The notes: a model not told the origin generated them from the letters alone. Shown: positions 1 to 8,945, counted from the first letter of the stretch. The stretch: DNA of 64,000 bases from Aerobium sp039839275 (GCF_039839275.1 NZ_JBDOQP010000006.1:248001-312000); one strand, 5' to 3'. Translations and numbers: made by a program.

Positions 1-6
1 GGAAGT

Positions 7-540
7 TCAGGCATCGACCGCGTCAGCACGCTTTGGCGGAGTCTTTCGGACATCGACGCGCCGAGATATCTCTCGAGCCGGCGCCCAAAAGCAGTTTCCT
101 GGCTCGAAGTCGCCGTCCTTATCCATCCTCTGCAATGAGAGACCGGGCGGGCATTCTCCCATTGTGGCAAGAAAATTGACGAAGCCGGCCTTCCATTCTG
201 GGTCCATCGAAATCCCCCGGCCGCCGAACTCTGCGTAGCGCTTGTTGCGCGGATTGAAGCAGCGGTTCTTGGCGTGGTTGTATTGGTTGAGGGTGCGGCT
301 CGTTTGGCTGGCCTTTCGGTGGCCATGGGTTTGCACGCGCGCTACCAGTATCTCGTCGCGCAGACAGCCGCAGCTCTCAGTGGTGCCATGCCTCACATTG
401 TGCAGCGGCTGTATGGTGACGTTGCCGCAGTCGCACTTGAAGCGCCAAAGCGTATTGGTGCCTTGCCTTTCTCGCAAAATCTCGAGTGCGACCAGACGGC
501 CATAGCGCTCACCGGTGATGTCCATCCATCGCCTGCCCAA
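7..540 (-). CDS. Phage-type zinc-binding/HNH- or AP2-like protein
   Basis: A 177-residue protein of a type common in phages and mobile DNA. The N-terminal third has a treble-clef-like pattern: CDCGN near residue 37 and SCGCL near residue 57. The middle has a YNHAKNRCFNP segment followed by an aromatic/glycine-rich stretch typical of AP2/HNH-associated homing-endonuclease-like proteins, ending in LQRMDKDGDFEPGNCFW. The start is read as TTG at 540 because an AGGAG sits about 9 bases upstream. The in-frame ATG at 525 has no comparable site. No complete HNH catalytic set is obvious, so DNA binding is more secure than nuclease activity. The family resemblance is from memory of such motifs. Confidence 0.6.
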   Translation of the reverse strand: MGRRWMDITGERYGRLVALEILRERQGTNTLWRFKCDCGNVTIQPLHNVRHGTTESCGCLRDEILVARVQTHGHRKASQTSRTLNQYNHAKNRCFNPRNKRYAEFGGRGISMDPEWKAGFVNFLATMGECPPGLSLQRMDKDGDFEPGNCFWAPAREISRRVDVRKTPPKRADAVDA

Positions 541-847
541 GTTGGCTTTCTCCTCTCATTCCAATGTGCGAACCATCCATGAAGACTGGTCCATCGGGGG
601 CTGCTAGCGAACGAGTGATTATAATACTGCAATTAAATTGATTAACCAACGTCTAAGGTGGCCGGTTACTTAGGTAGCAGCTTGGCCGCTGCCTGCACGT
701 TTGGAAAAGATGGTCGATTTCGGTGATTTTGCCCTTCATTTTGCGAAGCACTGCCTGGTGGTCAATGTCAGTCGCCGCGTCCGCAACCCAACCATCCGCA
801 CTCTGACCTACCGCCGCCGGCAACCGTGACAAAGAAGGGCCACTCTA
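541..847. other. Intergenic, no gene seen
   Basis: About 300 bases between two minus-strand genes. The part next to 600-660 is AT-rich and could hold the promoter of the gene ending at 7. No conserved protein frame, RNA or clear terminator was found. Confidence 0.5.
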
Positions 848-1579
848 CTAGCGTGTCAGTATGCCTGCCTCACCCGCGAGGCGGATCAGATGCGCGACAT
901 TGTCTGCATTGAACTTCGCCTTTGCGTTATCCAGGTAGAAACGCACCGTTTTCTCAGACAGGCCGTAGATCTGTGCGATATCGGCTTGGCGCTTCCCGAG
1001 CGATGTCCAGATCACGCACATTTTTTCGCGAGGTGTCAGACGCTGATCGTGCCGCGCCGAGATCGGCGGGACTTTCTGCATGACATGGAAATGCGTGTAT
1101 GCAACAGCTACGAGAGCACTTTGCAGTGCATCTAATCCTATCTGCGGCTGCATCTGTTCGGCTGAAATGAACGAGAGCATGGCAGTTCGCCCAAATCCCG
1201 CTTGCATAGGGATAGTTGCCCCTGACACGACGCCGACTTTTGCAATTTCGTCCCGGAATTTGGCACTGGCGCCACTCTTGTCGGCTAGAGTTGGGAGCGA
1301 CCAGACAAAGGGGGCCGACGACTGTCGTGCATGCCGCACCACCGGGTCTACCACCACATAGCGCTCGTTGTTGTATCGCCGCTCCCACTCGACCGGCAGA
1401 TCGGTGACCGTCTTGGCATCCTGCCCTGCGGCGCAAACATATGCAAAATGCTCGAACCCAATAGACCGTGTAAAGCGGTGCAACGCTGACTTCAAATGCT
1501 TCTCGTCGCGACACGTTTCCAACCCGTCGAGAAGCGAGGCCACCTGATTCATGAGTTGTCTGTCACGGCGCTTATCCAT
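848..1579 (-). CDS. LuxR-family quorum-sensing regulator, TraR-like
   Basis: A 243-residue transcription factor with an N-terminal autoinducer-binding domain and a C-terminal LuxR helix-turn-helix. The ligand-pocket residues of the family are present in the expected order: W65, Y69, D78-P79 and W93. The C-terminal part (LTPREKMCVIW through KTVRFYLDNAKAKFN) matches the GerE-type DNA-binding fold. The start at 1579 is chosen because GGGGAG lies five bases upstream; an earlier in-frame ATG at 1621 lacks a site. No luxI gene is adjacent, so this is an orphan (solo) receptor here. It may respond to the signal made by the synthase at 54964-55596 or to an outside signal; that link is inference. Confidence 0.88.
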   Translation of the reverse strand: MDKRRDRQLMNQVASLLDGLETCRDEKHLKSALHRFTRSIGFEHFAYVCAAGQDAKTVTDLPVEWERRYNNERYVVVDPVVRHARQSSAPFVWSLPTLADKSGASAKFRDEIAKVGVVSGATIPMQAGFGRTAMLSFISAEQMQPQIGLDALQSALVAVAYTHFHVMQKVPPISARHDQRLTPREKMCVIWTSLGKRQADIAQIYGLSEKTVRFYLDNAKAKFNADNVAHLIRLAGEAGILTR

Positions 1580-1867
1580 CGCTGCTCCCCTAAGCCGTAA
1601 TGGGCGCCGCGCTCCCCACATTCAGTCGCGGCGGTGCTTCGAAATGTTCAGGGGTTGGAGTTAGCCAGACGGAATGCATCTGACCATCACGGGATTCCGG
1701 TAGTGCGATAAGAGACCATCTGCGTTCCCTCACTCAACTCCACCAGGAGGGGAGGCAGCCCCGAATTAGATAAGCAACTGAAAAGACAAACGCGAATGAT
1801 CATTGACCTGCTCACCTACCTAACAAGCGGCTGGGGCCGAGCGGCGATCCACGCTGCTAGGAATTAG

Positions 1868-2704
1868 GCCCTGTTGACAGAATGGATTCCCAGATCGTCT
1901 GAAGCGTGATTCACGGCTTCCTTTTAGGAGGCGGCATTGGCGCGGGGCGATCTCTCGGACGAGGGATGGGCCGTCATCAACGAGCTTCTGCCAAGCGAGC
2001 GAGGTCGCAAGGCTCGCGCGTCGCACGACAACCATCGCTTTCTCGACGGCATGCTGCCCGCCCTGCGGGCCGGCTGCCCGTGGCGCGGCACACACGATCG
2101 ATAGGGCAAGTAGAACTCGTTCTATGTACGGCAGGCGCTGGTCCGAGCAAGGCATCTGGGATGCAATGTTGGGGACACTCGTGGAACGCGGGCTGACAGA
2201 CGACTGGCAGCATATGATCGACTCCACCACTGTTCGCGGCCATTCGCAGGCAGCAGGCGCTAAAAGGGGACCTATACGCAGGGCTTTGGTCGAAAACTGG
2301 GCGGCTTTACGTCGAAGATCCATGCCCGTACGTACGGTCAGGGGGCCCTCTTGGCTTCGTACTGACAGGCGGCGAGCCCTTCGACTACCTAGCCGTTCGC
2401 ACCCTTCTGGCCATGGCCGTTGGCAAGTCAGGTCTTATCCTAGCCGATAAGGGCTACGACGGCGACGAGGTTCGCCAGTCCGTGCTTCTGACAGGCGTCA
2501 TGCAGGTGATCCCGCCGAAGGCCAACCGTCGAATACGGGCTGCCTGTGACTTCCAATAACGGGAACGCAATCGCATCCAACTTCTGTTCAACCGGTTGAA
2601 CCAGGCACGGCGCAGCGCCACACTCTACGACAAAACCGCCAAGTGCTTCTTGGCCTGTGCCTCGCCGCATCACGCATTTGGCCCAAGGACTATGCCAACA
2701 GGCC
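1868..2704 (+). pseudogene. Decayed IS5-type transposase (insertion sequence remnant)
   Basis: Pieces of an IS5-family DDE transposase can be read in changing plus-strand frames: LSDEGWAVINELLPSERGRK near 1945-2005, MLPALRAGCPWR near 2050-2090, then GFVLTGGEPFDYLAVRTLL and LILADKGYDGDEVR near 2350-2475, and RNRIQLLFNRLNQ near 2568-2605. At least two frameshifts and an in-frame stop after ACDFQ (about 2557) make it non-functional. The left end resembles GGCCCTGTTGACAG at 1868; a degenerate inverted version (CAACAGGCCC) occurs near 2694-2703, so the boundaries are approximate. It shows that this plasmid end has received mobile DNA. Confidence 0.8.
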
Positions 2705-2727
2705 CTCGGCACCCCGCATAAAGCACG

Positions 2728-3003
2728 TCAAAGTGAGGTCGAACGCTTCGACAAGCGCACGCCTACACCGCCACCATTCTCGGGAATAAATTCGACCCCC
2801 GCATTCTCCAAAGCCTGTCGAAGCGCCAATATCGTTACTCTATTCGCCTTTATCGGATCGCTTTGCGGCTCGACGCGCTTAATGGTGGCTATCGAAACAT
2901 TAGACAAATCTGCAAGTGACTTCTGGTCCATCTTCAAGAGAGCCCGAGCCGCACGAAGCTGCGTACCAGTTAAGGTTACGCCAAAAGTATCATTTGATGC
3001 CAT
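2728..3003 (-). CDS. Small XRE-family transcriptional regulator
   Basis: A 91-residue protein (from ATG 3003) with an XRE helix-turn-helix: LTGTQLRAARALLKMDQKSL, then ADLSNVSIATIKRVE. The C-terminal tail, ALENAGVEFIPENGGGVGVRL, is typical of short rhizobial and phage-associated Cro/CI-like regulators. A longer frame can be opened at TTG 3057, so the start is uncertain. It lies directly beside the dead insertion sequence and is divergent from the hypothetical gene at 3149, which it may regulate. No partner toxin is visible. Confidence 0.8.
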   Translation of the reverse strand: MASNDTFGVTLTGTQLRAARALLKMDQKSLADLSNVSIATIKRVEPQSDPIKANRVTILALRQALENAGVEFIPENGGGVGVRLSKRSTSL

Positions 3004-3148
3004 AGGGCTTGATTTGCGTCCCGCGTTCTCATATGGTCCCACTATCGCGTTCTCCAACTAACCTTGTTGGACGTACGAGCGGTCGAGCGAATGTGGTTGC
3101 AACACATCACTCGACCTGACCAAAACCAAGCTGTCTGGAGCTCGGATC

Positions 3149-3826
3149 ATGGCTGATTCCGACCATACCACGACTTTGCCTTCCGTCACGCGCTGCGAAC
3201 ATGACGGAACAAACTTCATGGCATTGTCCGCAATCTCCCAAGGCAAACCCGGAGCCTCATCCGATCCTGCCGTGACCGTCGCGCTTGCCTGGACTGAAGC
3301 CCATGCGTCCAGGGAAAGTCACTGCAGCAAACAGCAGCGGCTGGAAACCCAGCTCATGTTTGGCGCCGACTCGGCAGATGCCGCTGATACGCCTTGCACC
3401 GGCCACCGAAAACCGCGCGTCTCCGTCCGAGAAGCCTATCTGGCGGCAAAGGCGGAAGAAACGCTTGCCGCAGGGCGAGAGCAGCAACTCTTGAGTAGGC
3501 TTTCCCAGATACAGGCCACGTCGCTTACCGGTATTGCCGCCAAGCTCTCGGTCGTTGTTCGAGAGAGCGAAGACGACACGGATCTTAGTGATTTTCCGAT
3601 CGACCTCATCCGTTCCGCGATGAGCGATCTTCATCGCATCATGGCCAGGATAGGGCAGGGGTCGGCATACCCGGCCGCAGGCCTCCTAGAAAACCCAATC
3701 CACCCGGTGGGGTCGTCCACTGTCGCTGCCTGGTGTGCGTTTGAAGCGCGCATGCGCGGTGACGAGGAAAGGTATCGGATCTGGGTCTCAACCTACAAGG
3801 CTCTCAACACCCTTTCGGCCGACTAA
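3149..3826 (+). CDS. Hypothetical protein
   Basis: A 225-residue, mainly helical, soluble-looking protein with no family I recognise. GGAG lies eight bases before the ATG. Residues about 88-110 form a charged helix (VREAYLAAKAEETLAAGREQ), followed by a second helical region around IDLIRSAMSDLHRIMARIG. There is no signal peptide or membrane segment. It is separated from the ectoine operon by a strong hairpin/T-run, so it is probably its own transcription unit, divergent from the XRE regulator. Confidence 0.6.
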   Translation: MADSDHTTTLPSVTRCEHDGTNFMALSAISQGKPGASSDPAVTVALAWTEAHASRESHCSKQQRLETQLMFGADSADAADTPCTGHRKPRVSVREAYLAAKAEETLAAGREQQLLSRLSQIQATSLTGIAAKLSVVVRESEDDTDLSDFPIDLIRSAMSDLHRIMARIGQGSAYPAAGLLENPIHPVGSSTVAAWCAFEARMRGDEERYRIWVSTYKALNTLSAD

Positions 3827-3941
3827 AGGGGAACAAACATTCGCATCTGTGCAGCCGTCCAACAGCCAGCTCAGAACGCGCCACGCACACATCTTTCCAT
3901 TTCTGTTTCCGTGTCACGAACAGTCGTGGCCGGGAAGATCC

Positions 3942-3976
3942 GCCTTCAACGCCCTCGCGGGGAGAAGGCTTTTTTT
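3942..3976 (+). terminator. Hairpin plus T-run upstream of ehuB
   Basis: GCCTTC (3942-3947) pairs with GAAGGC (3964-3969), with an inner CCC/GGG stem, and is followed by seven T residues (3970-3976). This is a standard intrinsic terminator shape. It probably ends the transcript of the gene at 3149-3826. It is only about 20 bases before the ehuB start, so a role as an attenuator in the ehuB leader is also possible. Confidence 0.65.
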
Positions 3977-3997
3977 GAGAAACAAGGAGGGTTATTC

Positions 3998-4867
3998 ATG
4001 CGCAATACGATTGGTCAGGGAATGGTCGCGACAGCGGCCGCACTATTCGTCATGTGGAGCCCGTTCGGCGAGGCTCATGCCGAAACCACGAAAGAACGGG
4101 TTCTTCGTGAAGGCAGGATCGTTGTCGGCATCCACAACCGCTCGCCATGGGGTTTTCGCGAGGATGGTACCGGGGAGGCTACGGGATGGCACCCTGATAT
4201 CCTCAAGGCTGCCTTCGCGGAGCTGGGCGTCGACGACCTGGAATTTCAGATCACCGAGTTCGGCGCCCTCATTCCAGGCCTCCTGGCCGGACGCTTCGAT
4301 GCGGTTGCATCAGGGCTTGCCATCACGCCCCAGCGCTGCGCGCAGGTCGCCTTCGGCGCGCCCGACCTTCAGGCTCCCGACGCCGCCATCGTCCTGGAGG
4401 GCAATCCGAAGAACATCCAGGGCTATGCCGACATCGCGGCCGACGACACCATCATCATGGGTGCCGGACGCGGCAGTGTGGTGGTCACCAATGCGAAAGC
4501 TGCCGGCGTTCCTGAGAGCCGGATGCTGCTCTTCCCCGATATCGAGGCAAATCTGTCGGCGCTGCGGGCAGGGCGGATCGATACGGCCCTGATGGCGTCT
4601 CCCACCGTCATCGGCCTCATGGCCGGCAATGGCTCCACGGGTCTCGAACGGGCGCTGCCATTCGACGTCGGCGAGGCAAGCACCAACTATGCGGCGATCG
4701 CATTTCGGCAAGACGATCTTGATCTGAGGGATCTCTATGACCAGCAGCTGGCCAAGCTGAAAACCACCGATGCGTTCACCGACATCATGGCCAAATACGG
4801 CTTCGGCGAGCCTGAGACGGTGGCTGACGGCATCACGACCGACGATCTCTGCAACGCTCGGCCCTGA
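3998..4867 (+). CDS. ehuB: Ectoine/hydroxyectoine ABC transporter, substrate-binding protein
   Basis: A 289-residue periplasmic binding protein of the polar-amino-acid type, closest in pattern to EhuB. A strong ribosome site (AAGGAGG) precedes the ATG at 3998. The first 25 or so residues form a signal peptide ending near EAHA. Conserved EhuB-like stretches include GWHPDILKAAFAELGV, TEFGALIPGLLAGRFDAVA and GLAITPQRCAQVAFGAPD. It should deliver ectoine or 5-hydroxyectoine to EhuC/EhuD. It is first in a five-gene operon with very short gaps. Another compatible solute or amino acid cannot be excluded from sequence alone, but the terminal DoeB-like gene supports ectoine. Confidence 0.85.
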   Translation: MRNTIGQGMVATAAALFVMWSPFGEAHAETTKERVLREGRIVVGIHNRSPWGFREDGTGEATGWHPDILKAAFAELGVDDLEFQITEFGALIPGLLAGRFDAVASGLAITPQRCAQVAFGAPDLQAPDAAIVLEGNPKNIQGYADIAADDTIIMGAGRGSVVVTNAKAAGVPESRMLLFPDIEANLSALRAGRIDTALMASPTVIGLMAGNGSTGLERALPFDVGEASTNYAAIAFRQDDLDLRDLYDQQLAKLKTTDAFTDIMAKYGFGEPETVADGITTDDLCNARP

Positions 4868-4869
4868 CG

Positions 4870-5535
4870 ATGTCGATGAGCATGTTCGAGATATGGCTGG
4901 GGATCTTGGAGGGGCTCGGCACTACCTTGTCGGTCACCGCCTATGGCCTCGTCTTCGCCATTCCCTTCGCCCTGGTGTTCGGCGTCGCGCAATATCTGAC
5001 GACCGGCGTCGTGCGTTTCTGCGTGACCTGCATCATTGAATTCTGGCGCAGCTCCGCCGTCATCATCTTGCTGTTCGTCTTCTATTATGCCCTGCCGGTG
5101 GTGGGCGTCACGCTTTCGGCGATGACAGTCAGCGCCATGGTGCTGGGCTTGAACGCGGGCGGCTATGCCAGTCAGGCTGTGCGTGCCGGTCTTCAGGCGC
5201 TTCCGTCAGGCCAGCGGGAGGCCGGGTGCGCCCTTGGGCTTTCAGGTCCAGCCATCCTCCTGCTGATCGAACTGCCCCAGGCGCTGGTCGCGATGAGCCC
5301 GACCTTCGTCAACACGCTGATCCAGCTTCTGAAGGGGACGGCGCTGGTGTCGCTGGTCACGCTGACCGACATGACGTTCCGCGCCAAGGAGATATCGCAG
5401 ATCGAGTACAATCCGGTCGCCATCTACACCGCGCTTTTGCTGGCATTTTTCGTGGTCTGCTACCCGATCGCCCTGTTCGGCCGCTGGCTTGAAAGCCGGG
5501 TCGGCGTACCGGGAGGGCGCACCAGTGGGATTTGA
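4870..5535 (+). CDS. ehuC: Ectoine ABC transporter permease
   Basis: A 221-residue inner-membrane permease of the HisM/GlnP type with about five hydrophobic segments. The cytoplasmic EAA loop that contacts the ATPase is visible as ALPSGQREAGCALGLSGP around residues 115-132. It starts two bases after the ehuB stop, and its end overlaps the start of the next permease, so the two are translationally linked and probably form a heterodimer. Three closely spaced ATG codons are possible starts; the first, at 4870, is used. Confidence 0.85.
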   Translation: MSMSMFEIWLGILEGLGTTLSVTAYGLVFAIPFALVFGVAQYLTTGVVRFCVTCIIEFWRSSAVIILLFVFYYALPVVGVTLSAMTVSAMVLGLNAGGYASQAVRAGLQALPSGQREAGCALGLSGPAILLLIELPQALVAMSPTFVNTLIQLLKGTALVSLVTLTDMTFRAKEISQIEYNPVAIYTALLLAFFVVCYPIALFGRWLESRVGVPGGRTSGI

Positions 5536-6184
5536 CCTGCACTTCGCGCTGTCCAGCGTGCCCATCATACTGGGCGCCGTCGGAACCACGCTTTTCGTCG
5601 CGCTACTCAGTTGCGTGGGTGCGGCCGCGATCGGTTTCGTCTTCGACATCGTTCGCCGTCTTGGCGGCGTAACGGGCTTCCTCATCGGGTTCGCGGTCGA
5701 CTTCATCCGATCGACGCCGCTCCTTGGCTGGCTCTATTTCCTCTACTTCGTCCTGCCATTCTACGGCATCCGCCTTGGCTCGATGACGGTCGGCGTCATG
5801 GGGCTAAGCATCTATTACAGCGGCTATCTGGCGGAAGTCTTCAAGGCCGGCATCGACGCGATCCCCAAAGGGCAGCCGGAAGCGGCAAAAGCCCTGTCGC
5901 TTAGCCGGCGTGATACGATCATCCACGTCATCGCGCCACAGATGCTGCGAAACATCGCGGCACCGCTCGGCAACTACTTTGTCTCCATCCTGAAGGCGAC
6001 CCCATACCTGGCGGTGCTTGCCGTCCCGGAGATGCTGGGCCGCGCCTTCGACATCGCATCGCAGACCTACCGTTACACCGAGCCATTGATGATGGCCGGC
6101 CTGATCTTCCTCGCGCTCGCGCTGGCGATCTCGCAGGCCGTCAAGCGGCTCGAGCGGCGGCTGCTTGCCGTCGGCGTACGATAA
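5525..6184 (+). CDS. ehuD: Ectoine ABC transporter permease
   Basis: A 219-residue permease paralogous to the preceding gene, with several transmembrane segments and an EAA loop, AIPKGQPEAAKALSLSRR. The start is taken as GTG 5525 because GGGAGG lies about eight bases upstream; it overlaps the end of ehuC by 11 bases. A longer frame from 5489 has no ribosome site. It should form the membrane channel with EhuC for ectoine entry driven by EhuA. Confidence 0.84.
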   Translation: MGFDLHFALSSVPIILGAVGTTLFVALLSCVGAAAIGFVFDIVRRLGGVTGFLIGFAVDFIRSTPLLGWLYFLYFVLPFYGIRLGSMTVGVMGLSIYYSGYLAEVFKAGIDAIPKGQPEAAKALSLSRRDTIIHVIAPQMLRNIAAPLGNYFVSILKATPYLAVLAVPEMLGRAFDIASQTYRYTEPLMMAGLIFLALALAISQAVKRLERRLLAVGVR

Positions 6185-6205
6185 CCAAATCAACCGGATC
6201 AAGGC

Positions 6206-6955
6206 ATGCACCCACAATCGGACACACTCGTCGACATTCAGGGGCTCAACAAATGGTTTGGCGCCCTGCACGTACTCAAGGACATCGATTTCAGCGTCGC
6301 CAGCGGCAAGCGGGTCGTTGTCTGCGGACCATCGGGGTCGGGCAAATCCACCCTGATCCGCTGCATCAACGGGCTTGAGAGCTACCAAAAGGGAGTGTTG
6401 CGCCTCGCAGGCACCACACTTGGTCTCAGCGGCAAGGAGACGGCTGCCGCGCGCCGGCAGACCGGCATGGTGTTCCAGAGCTTCAACCTGTTTCCGCATC
6501 TGACGGTTCTGGGCAACTGCACGCTCGCATTGCGCCGTGTCGCGGGCAAAAGCCGCGTTGAAGCAGAAAGCATCGCGATGGCGCATCTCGAGAAAGTGAA
6601 GATCCCGGAGAAGGCGGGCTCGTATCCAAGCCAGCTCTCGGGCGGACAGCAGCAGCGCGTCGCGATCGCCCGCGCACTGTGCCTCAATCCTCGCATCATG
6701 CTGTTCGACGAGCCGACATCGGCGCTTGATCCGGAGATGATCAAGGAGGTGCTCGACGTCATGGTCGCGCTGGCACGCGATGGCATGACCATGGTGTGCG
6801 TCACCCACGAAATGGGTTTCGCACGCGAGGTCGCCGATCGGGTCGTGTTCATGGATGACGGCTCGATCCTCGACAGGGCTCCGGCGCGCGACTTCTTCGG
6901 CACCAGCGGCCATCCCCGGTCACGGCTTTTCCTCGAAACCATCCTGAAGCACTGA
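6206..6955 (+). CDS. ehuA: Ectoine ABC transporter ATP-binding protein
   Basis: A 249-residue ABC ATPase with complete motifs: Walker A GPSGSGKSTL near residue 38, the Q-loop in MVFQSFNLFPHL, signature LSGGQQQRVAIARAL, Walker B IMLFDEPTSALD and the switch histidine in CVTHE. Length and motif spacing match polar-amino-acid importers such as GlnQ/HisP. It is fourth in the operon, ten bases before the deacetylase gene. It powers uptake through EhuC/EhuD. Confidence 0.9.
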   Translation: MHPQSDTLVDIQGLNKWFGALHVLKDIDFSVASGKRVVVCGPSGSGKSTLIRCINGLESYQKGVLRLAGTTLGLSGKETAAARRQTGMVFQSFNLFPHLTVLGNCTLALRRVAGKSRVEAESIAMAHLEKVKIPEKAGSYPSQLSGGQQQRVAIARALCLNPRIMLFDEPTSALDPEMIKEVLDVMVALARDGMTMVCVTHEMGFAREVADRVVFMDDGSILDRAPARDFFGTSGHPRSRLFLETILKH

Positions 6956-6964
6956 GGCAGCCTG

Positions 6965-7978
6965 ATGAGCGATCAAACACAGGTGTGGACCCCTGTCGAT
7001 TTCGAAGCCGACGGCAAGCAATGCGACTGGCTGAGAGTGCCGCACTCGGTTGACCTGTCAGGATATGGTGTCGTGCCCGTTCCCGTCATCTGCATCAGGA
7101 ACGGGGCGGGCCCGACGGCCTTGTTGATGGCGGGCAGTCATGGCGACGAGTATGAAGGCCAGGTGGCCCTGGCAAGACTGGCACGCGAGATCGACCCGGC
7201 CACCATACAGGGCCGCATCATCATCCTGCCCTCCATGAACGCTCCGGCTGTCGAGGCAGGGCGGCGGCTGTCCCCACTGGACGACGGCAACCTCAATCGC
7301 TCGTTCCCCGGCAATGCCGTCGGCGGCCCCACCGCGATGATCGCGCACTATGTCACCACTGTGCTGCTGCCGATGGCCGATGTGGCCATCGATCTGCACG
7401 CGGGCGGTCGATCGTGCGACTACATTCCGTGCGCCCTGATCCGGAGCGGCGGGGGAGCGCGGGAGCATCAAGATCTGCGCGCGCTTGCCTGCGCCTTCGC
7501 TGCCCCGGTCACGTCCATCAGTGATGGGTCTGGAGGAGGCGGGCGTACCACTTTATCGGCGGCCGGGGGTGACCTTGGCGTGCCGGTGCTGACCGCTGAA
7601 CTTGGCGGTCGGGCGTCGCTATCGAAGGAAGGACTTGCCGTTGCGCAACGGGGACTGCGCAGTGTTCTCAAACACTACGGGATCTTGCCCGACGATGATG
7701 CAGATCCGCTACCGGAAACGCGCTTCATGCGGGTTCGGGGCAGGGGGGCCTTCGTCTATGCCATGCGCAAGGGGCTTTTCGAGCCGGCGGCCGCGTTGAG
7801 CGATGCCGTGCAAGCCGGACAGATTGCTGGTTTCATTCACACCATCGATCGTCCGTGGCTGGAGCCGGAGCCGGTGCATTTCAGCGAAAGCGGCATGGTC
7901 GCGTGCCTTCGTGCCCCAATGCTGACGGTGCCGGGTGACTGTCTCTACAAACTTCTCGTCGATATCGACGCCGACTGA
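6965..7978 (+). CDS. doeB: Zinc deacylase, probable N-acetyl-diaminobutyrate deacetylase (DoeB/EutE type)
   Basis: A 337-residue member of the succinylglutamate desuccinylase/aspartoacylase family. The metal site is visible: H59 and E62 in GSHGDEYEG, and H145 in DLHAGG; DDGNLNRSFPG is the family substrate-binding motif. In ectoine degradation DoeB removes the acetyl group from N-acetyl-L-2,4-diaminobutyrate after ring opening by DoeA. Its position as the last gene of an ectoine importer operon is the main reason for this assignment. The hydrolase DoeA/EutD, the later enzymes and the usual regulator are absent from the window, so the pathway is incomplete here or the enzyme deacylates another imported solute. 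Confidence 0.75.
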   Translation: MSDQTQVWTPVDFEADGKQCDWLRVPHSVDLSGYGVVPVPVICIRNGAGPTALLMAGSHGDEYEGQVALARLAREIDPATIQGRIIILPSMNAPAVEAGRRLSPLDDGNLNRSFPGNAVGGPTAMIAHYVTTVLLPMADVAIDLHAGGRSCDYIPCALIRSGGGAREHQDLRALACAFAAPVTSISDGSGGGGRTTLSAAGGDLGVPVLTAELGGRASLSKEGLAVAQRGLRSVLKHYGILPDDDADPLPETRFMRVRGRGAFVYAMRKGLFEPAAALSDAVQAGQIAGFIHTIDRPWLEPEPVHFSESGMVACLRAPMLTVPGDCLYKLLVDIDAD

Positions 7979-8356
7979 TCCTGACCAGGGCCGCTCATGG
8001 CGGCGGCAACGACGCCATTTCCATGCTTCGCGCCGGCCCGTTGCAGTTGGTCAGCACGACAGGTAACACGCGGCCCACGATACGCGTGGTGCCGCACCGA
8101 ATGCTCACACGTCCCACAGTTGGACGCAATCGACCCCCTCAAGCTGGGGCAGGTGAGCGCGAAGCTTTATCGTTTTACGCAACCTCGAAGAATTGTCTCG
8201 TGGCCAAATCGGATCGTCTACTGAAAGAACGATGCAGGGCTCCAGCGGGGTCCCGGAGGCTGACGAGGAAACAGGCGGTCGGCGGGCGGCGCTTGACCGA
8301 ACGCCAGCCCACCACCCTTGCCAGCTGAACACTCTGTGCAGCGCCCAGCGAGTTCG
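7979..8356. other. Intergenic between ectoine operon and vapC
   Basis: About 380 bases separating convergent transcription units. No convincing coding frame or strong T-tailed hairpin was seen. Confidence 0.5.
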
Positions 8357-8722
8357 CTACAAGGTGTAGGGTTCGCGTATCCCCGTATGGTCCGGTGGAA
8401 AGTCCTTGGTGTTGCGGGTCACAAGCAGGCGTCCTGCTGTCTGTGCCGTGGCCCAAATCACTGCGTCGGGTAGCTTGATGCGATGGGCACGCCGCAACGC
8501 AACTGCGCGGTTGGCGATCGCGTCGTCCAGCGCGATGACTTCAAAGCCGTCGAGAAACAGCCGGGTCGGTTCGACAAGATCGGCGCTTGCGCCTACCATT
8601 ACCTCCATCCAGGTAATGATGCTGATGGCGCGTTTGTCGAACCGGTCGAGTTCGTCTCGGGCTTGGGGGATACCGTTCAGATGGTCAATGAGGGTATTGG
8701 TGTCGAAAAGTGCGCCTACCAT
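8357..8722 (-). CDS. vapC: VapC-type PIN-domain toxin
   Basis: A 121-residue PIN-domain ribonuclease. The acidic metal-binding residues are present: D in LFDTNTLIDHL (residues 5-15), E in TWMEVMVG near residue 40, and D in KLPDAVIWATAQ near residue 95. These toxins cleave RNA, often initiator tRNA, when the antitoxin is lost. The gene starts inside the end of its antitoxin gene (shared ATGGTAG), the usual layout for a translationally coupled pair on mobile DNA. Confidence 0.9.
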   Translation of the reverse strand: MVGALFDTNTLIDHLNGIPQARDELDRFDKRAISIITWMEVMVGASADLVEPTRLFLDGFEVIALDDAIANRAVALRRAHRIKLPDAVIWATAQTAGRLLVTRNTKDFPPDHTGIREPYTL

Positions 8723-8931
8723 TCACTGCGCAGCTTTTCCTGATAGACTCGACCATCAACTTTACTCTTCCCCCACAGACCAAAACCGTCCTCGACCTGC
8801 TCGCGGTGATGGCGGTCGAGATAATCGTCTATCGCCGCCCGGATGAGGGCCGCACGCGACCGGCGTACTCGCTTGGCAAGAATGTCCAGGGCCTCGACCT
8901 GCTGATCGTTCATATCGACAAGGGCTCGCAT
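8716..8931 (-). CDS. vapB: VapB-type ribbon-helix-helix antitoxin
   Basis: A 71-residue protein with a ribbon-helix-helix DNA-binding N-terminus (MNDQQVEALDILAKRVRR, then SRAALIRAAIDDYL) and a charged C-terminal tail that would wrap the toxin. GGAG lies six bases before the ATG at 8931. It should neutralise the adjacent VapC and repress the operon. An inverted repeat about 15 bases upstream (8946-8964) is a candidate operator. Confidence 0.88.
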   Translation of the reverse strand: MRALVDMNDQQVEALDILAKRVRRSRAALIRAAIDDYLDRHHREQVEDGFGLWGKSKVDGRVYQEKLRSEW

Positions 8932-8945
8932 CGCACGCTCCGTCT

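Noticed and set aside
3735..4592. 285-codon plus-strand frame overlapping ehuB
   Set aside because: Overlaps two better-supported genes in another frame; Arg/Ser/Pro-rich without motifs.
5804..6913. 369-codon minus-strand frame
   Set aside because: It is antisense to ehuD and ehuA; no motif and no ribosome site.
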